DNA of 6,924 nucleotides from Deltaproteobacteria bacterium. GTDB taxonomy: Bacteria > Desulfobacterota > Desulfobacteria > Desulfobacterales > Desulfatibacillaceae. The DNA lies in assembly GCA_019308705.1 (NCBI GenBank), contig JAFDHW010000125.1, positions 1 to 6,924 of the forward strand. The letters run 5' to 3'. Position numbers and translations under genes: made by a program. Positions 1 through 6,924 of this stretch are shown here, piece after piece; the first letter of the stretch is position 1, and the number at the start of each line of letters is the position of its first letter. Under the pieces are notes generated by a model. The model was given only the letters and a program-made list of their open reading frames with translations, did no database searches and was not told where the DNA came from.

Positions 1-457
1 CCGGGTTCACCCGCAGGGCCACGGGCGCGCGCTTACCCGATCTTTTGGCTGCGGCGCCGACGGCCGAAAGCTCGTCTAAGGACTCCACGTTGAACATGAG
101 GATGCCCTCGGACAGGGCGTACTCGATCTCGGCCACGGTCTTGCCCACGCCGGAGTACACGATGCGCGAGGCCGGGACGCCCGCGGAAAGCCCCCGGAAA
201 AGCTCGCCCCCGGAAACGATGTCCAGCCCGCCGCCCATCCTGCCGAAGAGGGTTAGGATGGCGCGGTTGGTGTTGGCCTTGGCCGAGTAGCACACCAGGT
301 GGTCCATGGCGGAAAACGCCTGGTCAAAGGCGGAAAAGTGCCGCACCAGGGTTGCCTTGGAATACACGTACACGGGCGTGCCCACGCGCTCGGCAATGAC
401 CGCCAGCGGCACGTCCTCGCAAAAGAGTTCGTCATCCTTGTACTGAAAATGATGCAT
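1..457 (-). CDS. lysA: Diaminopimelate decarboxylase, N-terminal part (runs off left edge)
   Basis: LysA is a PLP-dependent enzyme that decarboxylates meso-diaminopimelate to L-lysine, the last step of lysine synthesis, in the cytoplasm. The window holds the first 152 residues of a family usually about 410-420 residues long; the reading frame is open to the left edge. Visible are the N-terminal strand GTPVYVYS (residues 26-33), the PLP-binding lysine in YSAKAN (Lys60), the [10 protein letters not shown] segment (76-85) and FNVES (122-126), all typical of the fold III alanine-racemase-like barrel of this family. The ATG at 457 is chosen because it gives the standard N-terminus; a weak GGAAA lies 8 bases upstream. 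It follows the lipoprotein gene after 44 bases with no terminator seen, so it probably shares the arg transcript. The related arginine decarboxylases are longer before the lysine motif, which makes lysA the better name. Confidence 0.95.
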   Translation of the reverse strand, partial: MHHFQYKDDELFCEDVPLAVIAERVGTPVYVYSKATLVRHFSAFDQAFSAMDHLVCYSAKANTNRAILTLFGRMGGGLDIVSGGELFRGLSAGVPASRIVYSGVGKTVAEIEYALSEGILMFNVESLDELSAVGAAAKRSGKRAPVALRVNP

Positions 458-501
458 GACAACCGTTTCCAGAAAAATGGCAGAAGGGTTGAATCGTCTC
501 T

Positions 502-962
502 CTACGACGCGTCCGGTTCCGGAGCGGCCCCGGGGAACGGCAGGCTCATCACCCGGGACTCCGCGCCCCGCACCCCGGCTTCGCCCACGGGGACAACCTT
601 GTACCGGTAGGCGTAGCCGGGTTTCAAGTCCTCGGCGTAGGTGAGCCGCGCGGGTTGTCCCCCGGGCCGGGGGTTGTCCAGGCTCCCGGCCAAAGAATAC
701 GGGCACGGGCACTCCGGGCAGGGCTGGGCCTGAAGCCTGCGCCTGCACCGGAACACCAAAAACCGCTCGGCCCGCGCGCCTTCGCCGCATGGCTCGCCGG
801 AAAAGGTGATCACGGCCCTTCCGTTCTCCACGGTTGCGGAAAGCCCGCACACCGCCGCGGGCACGGGCGCGCCCGGCGGCACGGGCGGGGCCTTCCTGCC
901 GCAGGAGGCAAACAGGGCGGCCGCGAGCAACAGGACCGCCGCCAGCACCGGCAAGCGATTCC

Positions 963-966
<4 letters not shown>
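502..966 (-). CDS. Predicted outer-membrane lipoprotein with fibronectin-III-like part and cysteine cluster
   Basis: This encodes 154 residues with a lipoprotein signal: basic MRNR, a hydrophobic stretch (residues 5-20) and a lipobox FASC with Cys22 as the lipidation site. Gly23 follows it, which by the usual rule favours the outer membrane. After the cysteine comes a proline-rich linker (GRKAPPVPP), then a region that looks like a fibronectin type III beta-sandwich. Signs of this are the VITF strand (52-55) and the late [11 protein letters not shown] strand (117-127) followed by GAESRV. Six more cysteines occur at 40, 60, 74, 83, 86 and 88, the last three in a CPECPC cluster. The GTG start at 966 shares a 4-base GTGA overlap with the argH stop and has a strong GGAGGG 6 bases upstream, so it is translationally coupled to argH. 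The open frame continues far upstream but only inside argH, so the longer version is rejected. The short CGRKAPP start recalls LptM/YifL, which in enterobacteria sits near dapF, but this protein is much longer. Function unknown. Confidence 0.85.
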
Positions 967-2363
<1,397 letters not shown>

Positions 2364-2367
2364 GGGG

Positions 2368-2376
2368 TCCGCCTTT
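2368..2376 (-). promoter_or_regulatory. Ribosome binding site of argH
   Basis: The purine-rich AAAGGCGGA lies just upstream of the argH ATG, with its AAGG core 8 bases away. It sits in the 20-base argG-argH gap. Confidence 0.6.
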
Positions 2377-2383
2377 CGCTTGG

Positions 2384-3580
2384 TCAGCCCACCAGGCTGC
2401 GGATGCGCAGCCGAAGCGCGTTTAACCGGATGAAACCTTCCGCGTCCTTCTGGGAGTAGACCGCGTCCTCCTCAAAGGTGGCGAAGTCCGGCCGGTACAG
2501 GGATTTTTCCGCCCGCCGGCCGACGACCCGCACCGAGCCCTTGTACAGCAAAAGCCGCGCCTCGCCGGTGACGTTTGCCTGGGCTTCGTCCATGGTCTTC
2601 TGGAGCATTTCCCTTTCCGGCGAGAACCAGAAGCCGTAATAGACCAGTTCCGCGTAGCGGGGGATGAGCGAATCGCGAAGGTGCGTCACCTCCCGGTCCA
2701 TGGTCACGGATTCCACGGCCATGTGAGCGGCCCGCAGGATGGTGCCCCCGGGGGTCTCGTATACGCCCCTGGACTTCATGCCCACGAAGCGGTTCTCCAC
2801 GATGTCCTCCCGGCCGATACCGTGTTTGCCGCCAAGTTCGTTGAGCTTCGCCAGCAGGTTCGCCGGGGCAAGCTTCTCGCCGTTCACGGAAACCGGATCC
2901 CCCTGCTCAAAGGCGATGGTCACCTCCTCGGGCTGGTCCGGCGCTTCGCGGGGGTCGACGGTGAGCAAAAACATGGATTCGTCCGGCGCGGCCCAGGGGT
3001 CTTCCAACACGCCGCCCTCGTAGGAGATGTGCAAAAGATTCCGGTCCGTGCTGTAGGGCTTGGCCGGGGTGGCGTCCACGATGATGCCGTGCTTTTTGGC
3101 GTAGTCCATGAGCTTGGTGCGGGACATCAGGTCCCACTCCCGCCATGGCGCGATGATGCGGATGTTGGGGGAGAGCGCCAGGTAGGTGAGCTCGAACCGC
3201 ACCTGGTCGTTGCCCTTGCCCGTGGCCCCGTGGGAGACCGCGTCCGCGCCCTCGGCCCTGGCGATCTCCACCTGCCTTTTCGCGATCAGGGGCCTGGCCA
3301 GGGAGGTGCCCAGAAGGTACCGGCCCTCGTAGACGGCGTTTGCCCGAAACGCGGGGAACACGTAGTCGCGGACGAACTCCTCGGTGAGGTCGTCGATATA
3401 CACGGCGCAGGCGCCGGTCTTTTCCGCCTTTTCCCGGGCGGGCTCCAGCTCCTCGCCCTGGCCGATGTCCGCAACGAACGCCACCACCTCGCAGTCGTAG
3501 GTTTCGATGAGCCACTTCAAGATCACGGAGGTGTCGAGTCCCCCGGAATAGGCCAGGACCACTTTTTTCACGTCGGACAT
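2384..3580 (-). CDS. argG: Argininosuccinate synthase
   Basis: ArgG joins citrulline and aspartate, using ATP through a citrullyl-AMP intermediate, to make argininosuccinate in the cytoplasm. The 398 residues match the common (non-E. coli) ArgG type. The ATP-binding P-loop of the N-type pyrophosphatase family is AYSGGLDTS (10-18). The second conserved block [15 protein letters not shown] (116-130) binds substrates and nucleotide. The C-terminal domain carries [18 protein letters not shown] (262-279). The ATG at 3580 is chosen because residues 1-18 then match the family exactly; a longer upstream frame would run back through argF and is not believed. Only 5 bases separate it from the argF stop, and its GGAG ribosome site lies within the last two codons of argF, which suggests translational coupling. 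Confidence 0.98.
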   Translation of the reverse strand: MSDVKKVVLAYSGGLDTSVILKWLIETYDCEVVAFVADIGQGEELEPAREKAEKTGACAVYIDDLTEEFVRDYVFPAFRANAVYEGRYLLGTSLARPLIAKRQVEIARAEGADAVSHGATGKGNDQVRFELTYLALSPNIRIIAPWREWDLMSRTKLMDYAKKHGIIVDATPAKPYSTDRNLLHISYEGGVLEDPWAAPDESMFLLTVDPREAPDQPEEVTIAFEQGDPVSVNGEKLAPANLLAKLNELGGKHGIGREDIVENRFVGMKSRGVYETPGGTILRAAHMAVESVTMDREVTHLRDSLIPRYAELVYYGFWFSPEREMLQKTMDEAQANVTGEARLLLYKGSVRVVGRRAEKSLYRPDFATFEEDAVYSQKDAEGFIRLNALRLRIRSLVG

Positions 3581-3585
3581 GGGTG

Positions 3586-4497
3586 TCAGCTCCAGGTGAG
3601 CAGCAAGGCCTCCAGCACGGCCTTGTGCATGTGCAGTTTGTTCTCCGCCTGGTCCCAGACCACGGAACGCTCGCCCTCCAGGACTTCTTCGGTGATCTCC
3701 TCGCCCCGGTGGGCGGGCAGGCAGTGCATGACCAGCACGTCCGGGGAGGCCATGTCCACCAGGCGCTGATCCACGGTGTAGCCCGCGAAGGCCTTTTGCC
3801 GGATCTTCTGCTCGGACTCCTGGCCCATGCTTGCCCACACGTCCGTGTAGATCACGTCCGCGCCACGGGCCGCCTCGGCCGGGTCGTGGACCACGGAGAT
3901 GGTCCCCTTGCCCTTTTCCCGGGCCCGGGAAAGCACGTCCCCGTCGGGCAGGTGGGTCTTGGGGCAGGCCAAAACCAGGGTGAAACCCAGGATGGCCGCG
4001 GCGTTGATCCAGGAGTGGGCCACGTTGTTGCCGTCACCGATCCAGGCCACGCGCACGTCGTTCAGGCCGCCCCGGAATTCCAGCACGGTCATGAGGTCGG
4101 AAAGGATCTGGCAGGGGTGGTACATGTCCGTGAGCGCGTTGACCACGGGGATGCCCGCCTGGGCGGCCAGCTCCTCCAGGAAGTTCTGGGAGTAGGTGCG
4201 GACCACCAGGCCGTCCAGGTAGCGGGAGAGCACCCGGGCCGTGTCCTGGGTGGGCTCCTTTCTGGATATCTGGGTGTCCTTGGCGTTGATGAACATGGGC
4301 ACCCCGCCCAGTTGGATCATGGCCGCCTCGAACGACACCCGGGTGCGGGTGGAGGCCTTGTCGAACAGAAGGCCCACCGACCGTCCCGCAAGCACCGGGG
4401 CCCGCCGCGCCAGCGATTTCAACTCCAGCGCCCGCTCCAAAAGGAACCGTATGCGCTTTTCCGGCAGATCCCAAAGGGTGGTTATGTCCTGCTTCAA
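3586..4497 (-). CDS. argF: Ornithine carbamoyltransferase
   Basis: ArgF transfers the carbamoyl group from carbamoyl phosphate to ornithine, giving citrulline; the enzyme is a cytoplasmic trimer. With the start chosen here it is 303 residues, normal for the family. Motifs present are STRT (49-52, carbamoyl phosphate binding), HPCQ (127-130), GDGNN (a short way after it), DVWASMG (ornithine loop) and HCLP (258-261, catalytic cysteine region). No ATG or GTG fits the N-terminus. In-frame TTG codons lie at 4524, 4512 and 4497. The one at 4497 is preferred because AAAGGGA precedes it by 5 bases and it gives a family-like length; TTG 4524, only 3 bases after the argD stop, would add nine residues but lacks a well-placed ribosome site. 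An anabolic rather than catabolic (ArcB) role follows from the neighbours. The start is the uncertain part. Confidence 0.95.
   Translation of the reverse strand: MKQDITTLWDLPEKRIRFLLERALELKSLARRAPVLAGRSVGLLFDKASTRTRVSFEAAMIQLGGVPMFINAKDTQISRKEPTQDTARVLSRYLDGLVVRTYSQNFLEELAAQAGIPVVNALTDMYHPCQILSDLMTVLEFRGGLNDVRVAWIGDGNNVAHSWINAAAILGFTLVLACPKTHLPDGDVLSRAREKGKGTISVVHDPAEAARGADVIYTDVWASMGQESEQKIRQKAFAGYTVDQRLVDMASPDVLVMHCLPAHRGEEITEEVLEGERSVVWDQAENKLHMHKAVLEALLLTWS
3590..3593 (-). promoter_or_regulatory. Ribosome binding site of argG inside argF
   Basis: GGAG lies 9 bases before the argG ATG and is made from the last Trp and Ser codons of argF. Ribosomes finishing argF would therefore uncover or load this site, consistent with coupling. 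Confidence 0.55.
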
Positions 4498-4502
4498 GGC
4501 GT

Positions 4503-4509
4503 TCCCTTT
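4503..4509 (-). promoter_or_regulatory. Ribosome binding site supporting the TTG start of argF
   Basis: AAAGGGA ends 5 bases before the TTG at 4497. The two other in-frame TTG codons (4512 and 4524) have no well-spaced purine-rich site: the one at 4524 has AGGG only one base away. This supports the 303-residue form of ArgF. Confidence 0.55.
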
Positions 4510-4527
4510 CAACGGCCGGGCCAAGCC

Positions 4528-5721
4528 CTATGCCGTTTGCGCGAGCGTTTCCGAAAGCGCGCTCACAAGCTGGTCGATTTCGTGCTGCTGCACGATCAAG
4601 GGCGGCAAAAACCGCAGCACCGTGTCCTGGGTGCAGTTGATGAGAAAACCCTTTTCCCGCATGGCCTCCACCACCGGCCCGCCGGGCCGGTCAAGCTCCA
4701 TGCCCACCATGAGCCCCAGGCCCCGCACCTGCTTCACAAAGGGAAACTTCCCGGCCAGGCCCTTCAACGCCGATTGGAGGCGTTCCCCCATCTCGCGGCA
4801 GTGGTCCAGGATGTTTTCCTTTTCCAGGGTCTCCGCCACGGCCAGGGCCGCGGCGCACACCAGGGGCGTGCCTCCGAAGGTGGTGGCGTGGGTGCCGGGG
4901 GTGAAGCTTTTCGCCGCGTCCTCCACGGCCAGCATGGCGCCTATGGGCAGGCCGTTCGCCAGGCCCTTGGCCAGGGTCATGACGTGGGGGGGCGCGGAAA
5001 AGTGCTCATGGGCGAAGAGCTTTCCCGTCCGGCCCATGCCGGTCTGCACCTCGTCGTAGACGAGCAGGACGCCCCGCTCGTCGCAGAGCCTGCGCAGGCC
5101 GGGCAAATAGTCCGGGTCGGGCATGCACACCCCGCCCTCGCCCTGGACGGGCTCCACCAGCACGGCGCACACGGTGCCGTCCACCGCGGCCTCCATGGCG
5201 GAAAGATCGTTGTACGGCACGTGGGAAAAACCCTCCACCAGGGGCTCGAACCCCTTGTGGATCTTCTCCTGCCCCGTGGCGGAAAGGGTGGCCAGGGTCC
5301 GGCCGTGGAAGGACCTTTCCGTGGCGACCACCCGGAAGCGCTCCGGATGGCCGGAATCCTTGGCGGCCTTGCGCGCCAGCTTGATGGCCGCCTCGTTGGC
5401 CTCGGCCCCGGAGTTGCAGAAGAACACCCTGTCCGCGAAGGACCGGGACACCAACCACCGGGCCAACTCGGCCTGGGGCACGGTGTAGTAGAGATTGGAC
5501 ACGTGGACCAGGCGCCTGGCCTGCTCACACACCGCGTGTGCCACGGCAGGGTGGCTGTGGCCCAGGATGCACACGGCCAGTCCGCCCACGAAATCCAGAT
5601 AGGACCTGCCCTGGTCGTCCACCACCGTCGTCCCGCGGCCCTCCACCAGGCACACGGGCTGCCTTCCGTAAGTCTTTGCCAGGACCTTGTCCGCGAGTTC
5701 CATAACAGGAGATGCGTTCAT
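4528..5721 (-). CDS. argD: Acetylornithine aminotransferase
   Basis: ArgD is a class III, PLP-dependent aminotransferase that converts N-acetylglutamate semialdehyde and glutamate to N-acetylornithine and 2-oxoglutarate; many members also act in the succinyl-DAP branch of lysine synthesis. The 397 residues are of normal length. Visible are NSGAEANEAA (103-112, cofactor phosphate site), FHGRT (138-142), VYDEVQTGMGRTG (221-233, the aspartate that contacts the PLP ring nitrogen), the Schiff-base lysine Lys252 in LAKGLANGLPIGAM, and TFGGTPL (281-287). The ATG at 5721 has GGAGGG 11 bases upstream; an internal ATG at 5703 has no ribosome site. It lies 40 bases downstream of argB and 30 bases before the preferred argF start. 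Related enzymes (GabT, ornithine aminotransferase, AstC) are alternatives by sequence alone, but the operon context decides for argD. Confidence 0.97.
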   Translation of the reverse strand: MNASPVMELADKVLAKTYGRQPVCLVEGRGTTVVDDQGRSYLDFVGGLAVCILGHSHPAVAHAVCEQARRLVHVSNLYYTVPQAELARWLVSRSFADRVFFCNSGAEANEAAIKLARKAAKDSGHPERFRVVATERSFHGRTLATLSATGQEKIHKGFEPLVEGFSHVPYNDLSAMEAAVDGTVCAVLVEPVQGEGGVCMPDPDYLPGLRRLCDERGVLLVYDEVQTGMGRTGKLFAHEHFSAPPHVMTLAKGLANGLPIGAMLAVEDAAKSFTPGTHATTFGGTPLVCAAALAVAETLEKENILDHCREMGERLQSALKGLAGKFPFVKQVRGLGLMVGMELDRPGGPVVEAMREKGFLINCTQDTVLRFLPPLIVQQHEIDQLVSALSETLAQTA

Positions 5722-5732
5722 TTTCCGGGTTT

Positions 5733-5738
5733 CCCTCC
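5733..5738 (-). promoter_or_regulatory. Ribosome binding site of argD
   Basis: GGAGGG in the 40-base argB-argD gap, 11 bases before the argD ATG at 5721. The spacing is slightly long, but this is the only good site and it favours the first ATG over the one at 5703. Confidence 0.6.
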
Positions 5739-5761
5739 GTGACCGCCGCAGGACGGGATCT

Positions 5762-6658
5762 TCACGAAGAACCGGGCGTTGTGCCCTTGACCATGGTGCC
5801 GATGCCGGAGTCCGTGAAAAGCTCCAGCAAAAGGGCGTGGCGCTTCTTGCCGTTTAGGATGTGGACCTTTTCCACGCCCCCCTCGATGGCGGAAAGCGCG
5901 CACTCCACCTTGGGGATCATGCCGCCGGAGACGGCTCCCGAGGCGATCATGGCCCCGGCCTTTTCCTCGTCGAGGCTGGACAGAAGCTCGCCCTGGTCGT
6001 CCAGCACCCCGTCCACGTCGGTCAAGAGGACGAGCTTGCCCGCGGAAAGCGCCGCGGCGATCCTGGCCGCCACCACGTCGGCGTTGATGTTGAAGGTTTC
6101 GCCCTTGGCGCCCACGGCCACGGGCGCGATGACCGGGATGAACCCCTGCTCCGCGAGGGTGTGCAGGATGGCGGGGTTGACCTGTTTCACGTCTCCCACC
6201 AGGCCCGGGTCCAGGATCTCCGGCGGCTTGTCGTCCTCCTGCACCCGCATGGCGGGCATCTTCTCGGCGAGCAAGAGCCCGCCGTCCTTGCCCGAGAGCC
6301 CCACGGCCTTCCCGCCCTGCCGGTTGATCTGGGCCACGATGGCCTTGTTCACCTTGCCGCCCAGGACCATTTCCACCACGTCCATGGTGTCCTGGTCCGT
6401 CACCCGCATGCCGCGGACGAACCGTGGCCGGATACCCATCCGGTCCAGCACGGTGTTGATCTGGGGCCCGCCGCCGTGCACCACCACCGGGTTGATGCCG
6501 ATGAGCTTCAAGAGAGTGACGTCCCGGGCGAACCCCTCCTTCAGGTCCTCGTCCACCATGGCGTGGCCGCCGTACTTGACCACCAGGGTCATGCCGGAAA
6601 ACCGGCGGATGTACGGCAGGGCCTCGATGAGGATGTCTGCGACGGTGCGGGTTTCCAT
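5762..6658 (-). CDS. argB: Acetylglutamate kinase, probably arginine-sensitive type
   Basis: ArgB phosphorylates N-acetyl-L-glutamate with ATP, the second arginine step, and is the usual control point where the acetyl group is recycled. The protein is 298 residues from the ATG at 6658. Motifs of the amino acid kinase fold are the lysine in VVKYGGHAM (Lys28), HGGGPQI (61-67), RGMRVTD (82-88), FNINAD (189-194), LTDVDGVLD (212-220) and GGMIPK with Lys250. It has the extra N-terminal helix ([15 protein letters not shown], 6-20) and the C-terminal segment ending FTDSGIGT (281-288). Both are known to form the arginine site in hexameric, feedback-inhibited kinases, so end-product inhibition is likely. 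A GTG at 6685 would add nine unusual residues. The ATG is preferred because of the purine-rich ribosome site directly upstream and the family-like N-terminus. Confidence 0.97.
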   Translation of the reverse strand: METRTVADILIEALPYIRRFSGMTLVVKYGGHAMVDEDLKEGFARDVTLLKLIGINPVVVHGGGPQINTVLDRMGIRPRFVRGMRVTDQDTMDVVEMVLGGKVNKAIVAQINRQGGKAVGLSGKDGGLLLAEKMPAMRVQEDDKPPEILDPGLVGDVKQVNPAILHTLAEQGFIPVIAPVAVGAKGETFNINADVVAARIAAALSAGKLVLLTDVDGVLDDQGELLSSLDEEKAGAMIASGAVSGGMIPKVECALSAIEGGVEKVHILNGKKRHALLLELFTDSGIGTMVKGTTPGSS

Positions 6659-6662
6659 GGCT

Positions 6663-6674
6663 CTTCCGCCTTCC
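6663..6674 (-). promoter_or_regulatory. Ribosome binding site of argB
   Basis: GGAAGGCGGAAG is a purine-rich stretch ending 4 bases before the ATG at 6658. It contains AAGG at a 10-base spacing and GGAAG at a 4-base spacing. If the GTG at 6685 were the true start, this stretch would lie inside the gene, so it argues for the ATG. Confidence 0.6.
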
Positions 6675-6713
6675 GGGGTACTCACGAAGACAAAATTTTC
6701 CGCGAAATCCGGG

Positions 6714-6924
6714 TTACAGGATATAGCGCGACAGGTCGTGGTCCTTCTGGATGGGAGCGAGCTTTTCCACCACGTAGTCCGCGTCGATGACCACGACCTT
6801 TGCCGGCAGCCGGGGCGCGTAGAAAAGGATGTCCTCCAGCAGGCACTCCATGAGGGTGTGCAGGCGGCGCGCGCCGATGTTCTCCGTGCTCTCGTTCACT
6901 TCCCTGGCGATGCGCGCGATCTGG
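6714..6924 (-). CDS. hslU: ATP-dependent protease ATPase subunit HslU, C-terminal end (runs off right edge)
   Basis: Only the last 69 residues are in the window; the frame is open to the right edge. HslU (ClpY) is the AAA+ unfoldase that feeds substrates to the HslV peptidase in the cytoplasm. The segment [22 protein letters not shown] is the C-terminal subdomain containing the sensor-2 GARR motif. The end [23 protein letters not shown] closely matches the HslU tail, whose final residues (here RYIL, E. coli RFIL) insert into HslV to activate it. A GTG codon at 6899 is an internal valine (VNES), not a start. The stop is TAA at 6714, 55 bases before argB, and I see no terminator between them. 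Confidence 0.97.
   Translation of the reverse strand, partial: QIARIAREVNESTENIGARRLHTLMECLLEDILFYAPRLPAKVVVIDADYVVEKLAPIQKDHDLSRYIL

Noticed and set aside
460..491. Possible hairpin (CAACC with GGTTG) between the lipoprotein gene and lysA
   Set aside because: The stem is only five bases with a 22-base loop and no T-tract follows, so it is neither a credible terminator nor an attenuator.
2384..3838. An 86-residue N-terminal extension of argG
   Set aside because: It would overlap the end of argF in another frame. ArgG normally begins a few residues before the AYSGGLDTS loop, as with the ATG at 3580.
3583..5742. A plus-strand open frame of 719 codons antisense to argF and argD
   Set aside because: It lies opposite two clear enzyme genes, is rich in His, Gly, Val and Leu as expected from the complement of G/C-ending codons, and shows no recognisable domain.
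6659..6685. GTG start of argB at 6685 adding nine residues
   Set aside because: The ATG at 6658 has a purine-rich ribosome site and gives the usual ArgB N-terminus.
6692..6699. AAAATTTT palindrome in the hslU-argB gap as a possible operator or promoter element
   Set aside because: The symmetry ends at eight bases, it does not match the ArgR box well, and no paired -35/-10 elements are visible around it.

Overview
This window is a densely packed, single-strand block of chromosomal biosynthetic genes, all read on the minus strand, so transcription runs from the right edge to the left. In that order it holds: the C-terminal end of hslU, then argB, argD, argF, argG, argH, a small predicted lipoprotein gene, and the N-terminal third of lysA. 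Gaps between genes are 55 bases or less and one pair overlaps by 4 bases. I see no convincing internal promoter or rho-independent terminator, so the block is probably one transcript or overlapping transcripts that begin outside the window. No stretch longer than 300 bases lacks a gene.

The five arg genes cover five consecutive arginine steps except one. ArgB phosphorylates N-acetylglutamate, ArgD makes acetylornithine (after the ArgC reductase step, not encoded here), ArgF carbamoylates ornithine, ArgG makes argininosuccinate and ArgH splits it into arginine and fumarate. The genes for acetylation or deacetylation (argA/argJ/argE) and argC are not in the window. LysA performs the last step of lysine synthesis, decarboxylation of meso-diaminopimelate. 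HslU is the ATPase of the HslUV protease and has no metabolic link to the rest.

The base composition is high in G+C (about two thirds, estimated by eye), with strong G/C preference at third codon positions. This produces many long antisense shadow frames, which are not listed. The proteins look Gram-negative (lipoprotein with a glycine after the lipobox cysteine, HslU). The order hslU-argBDFGH-lipoprotein-lysA and the protein sequences recall deltaproteobacteria (Desulfobacterota or Desulfuromonadales type). That assignment is from memory and is moderate in confidence.

The window reads as an ordinary housekeeping region. I found no mobile element, CRISPR array, RNA gene, defence system or clearly new system. 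The least understood gene is the cysteine-rich lipoprotein between argH and lysA. Smaller points are the TTG start of argF, the tight translational coupling at several junctions and the arrangement of the arg cluster directly behind hslU.
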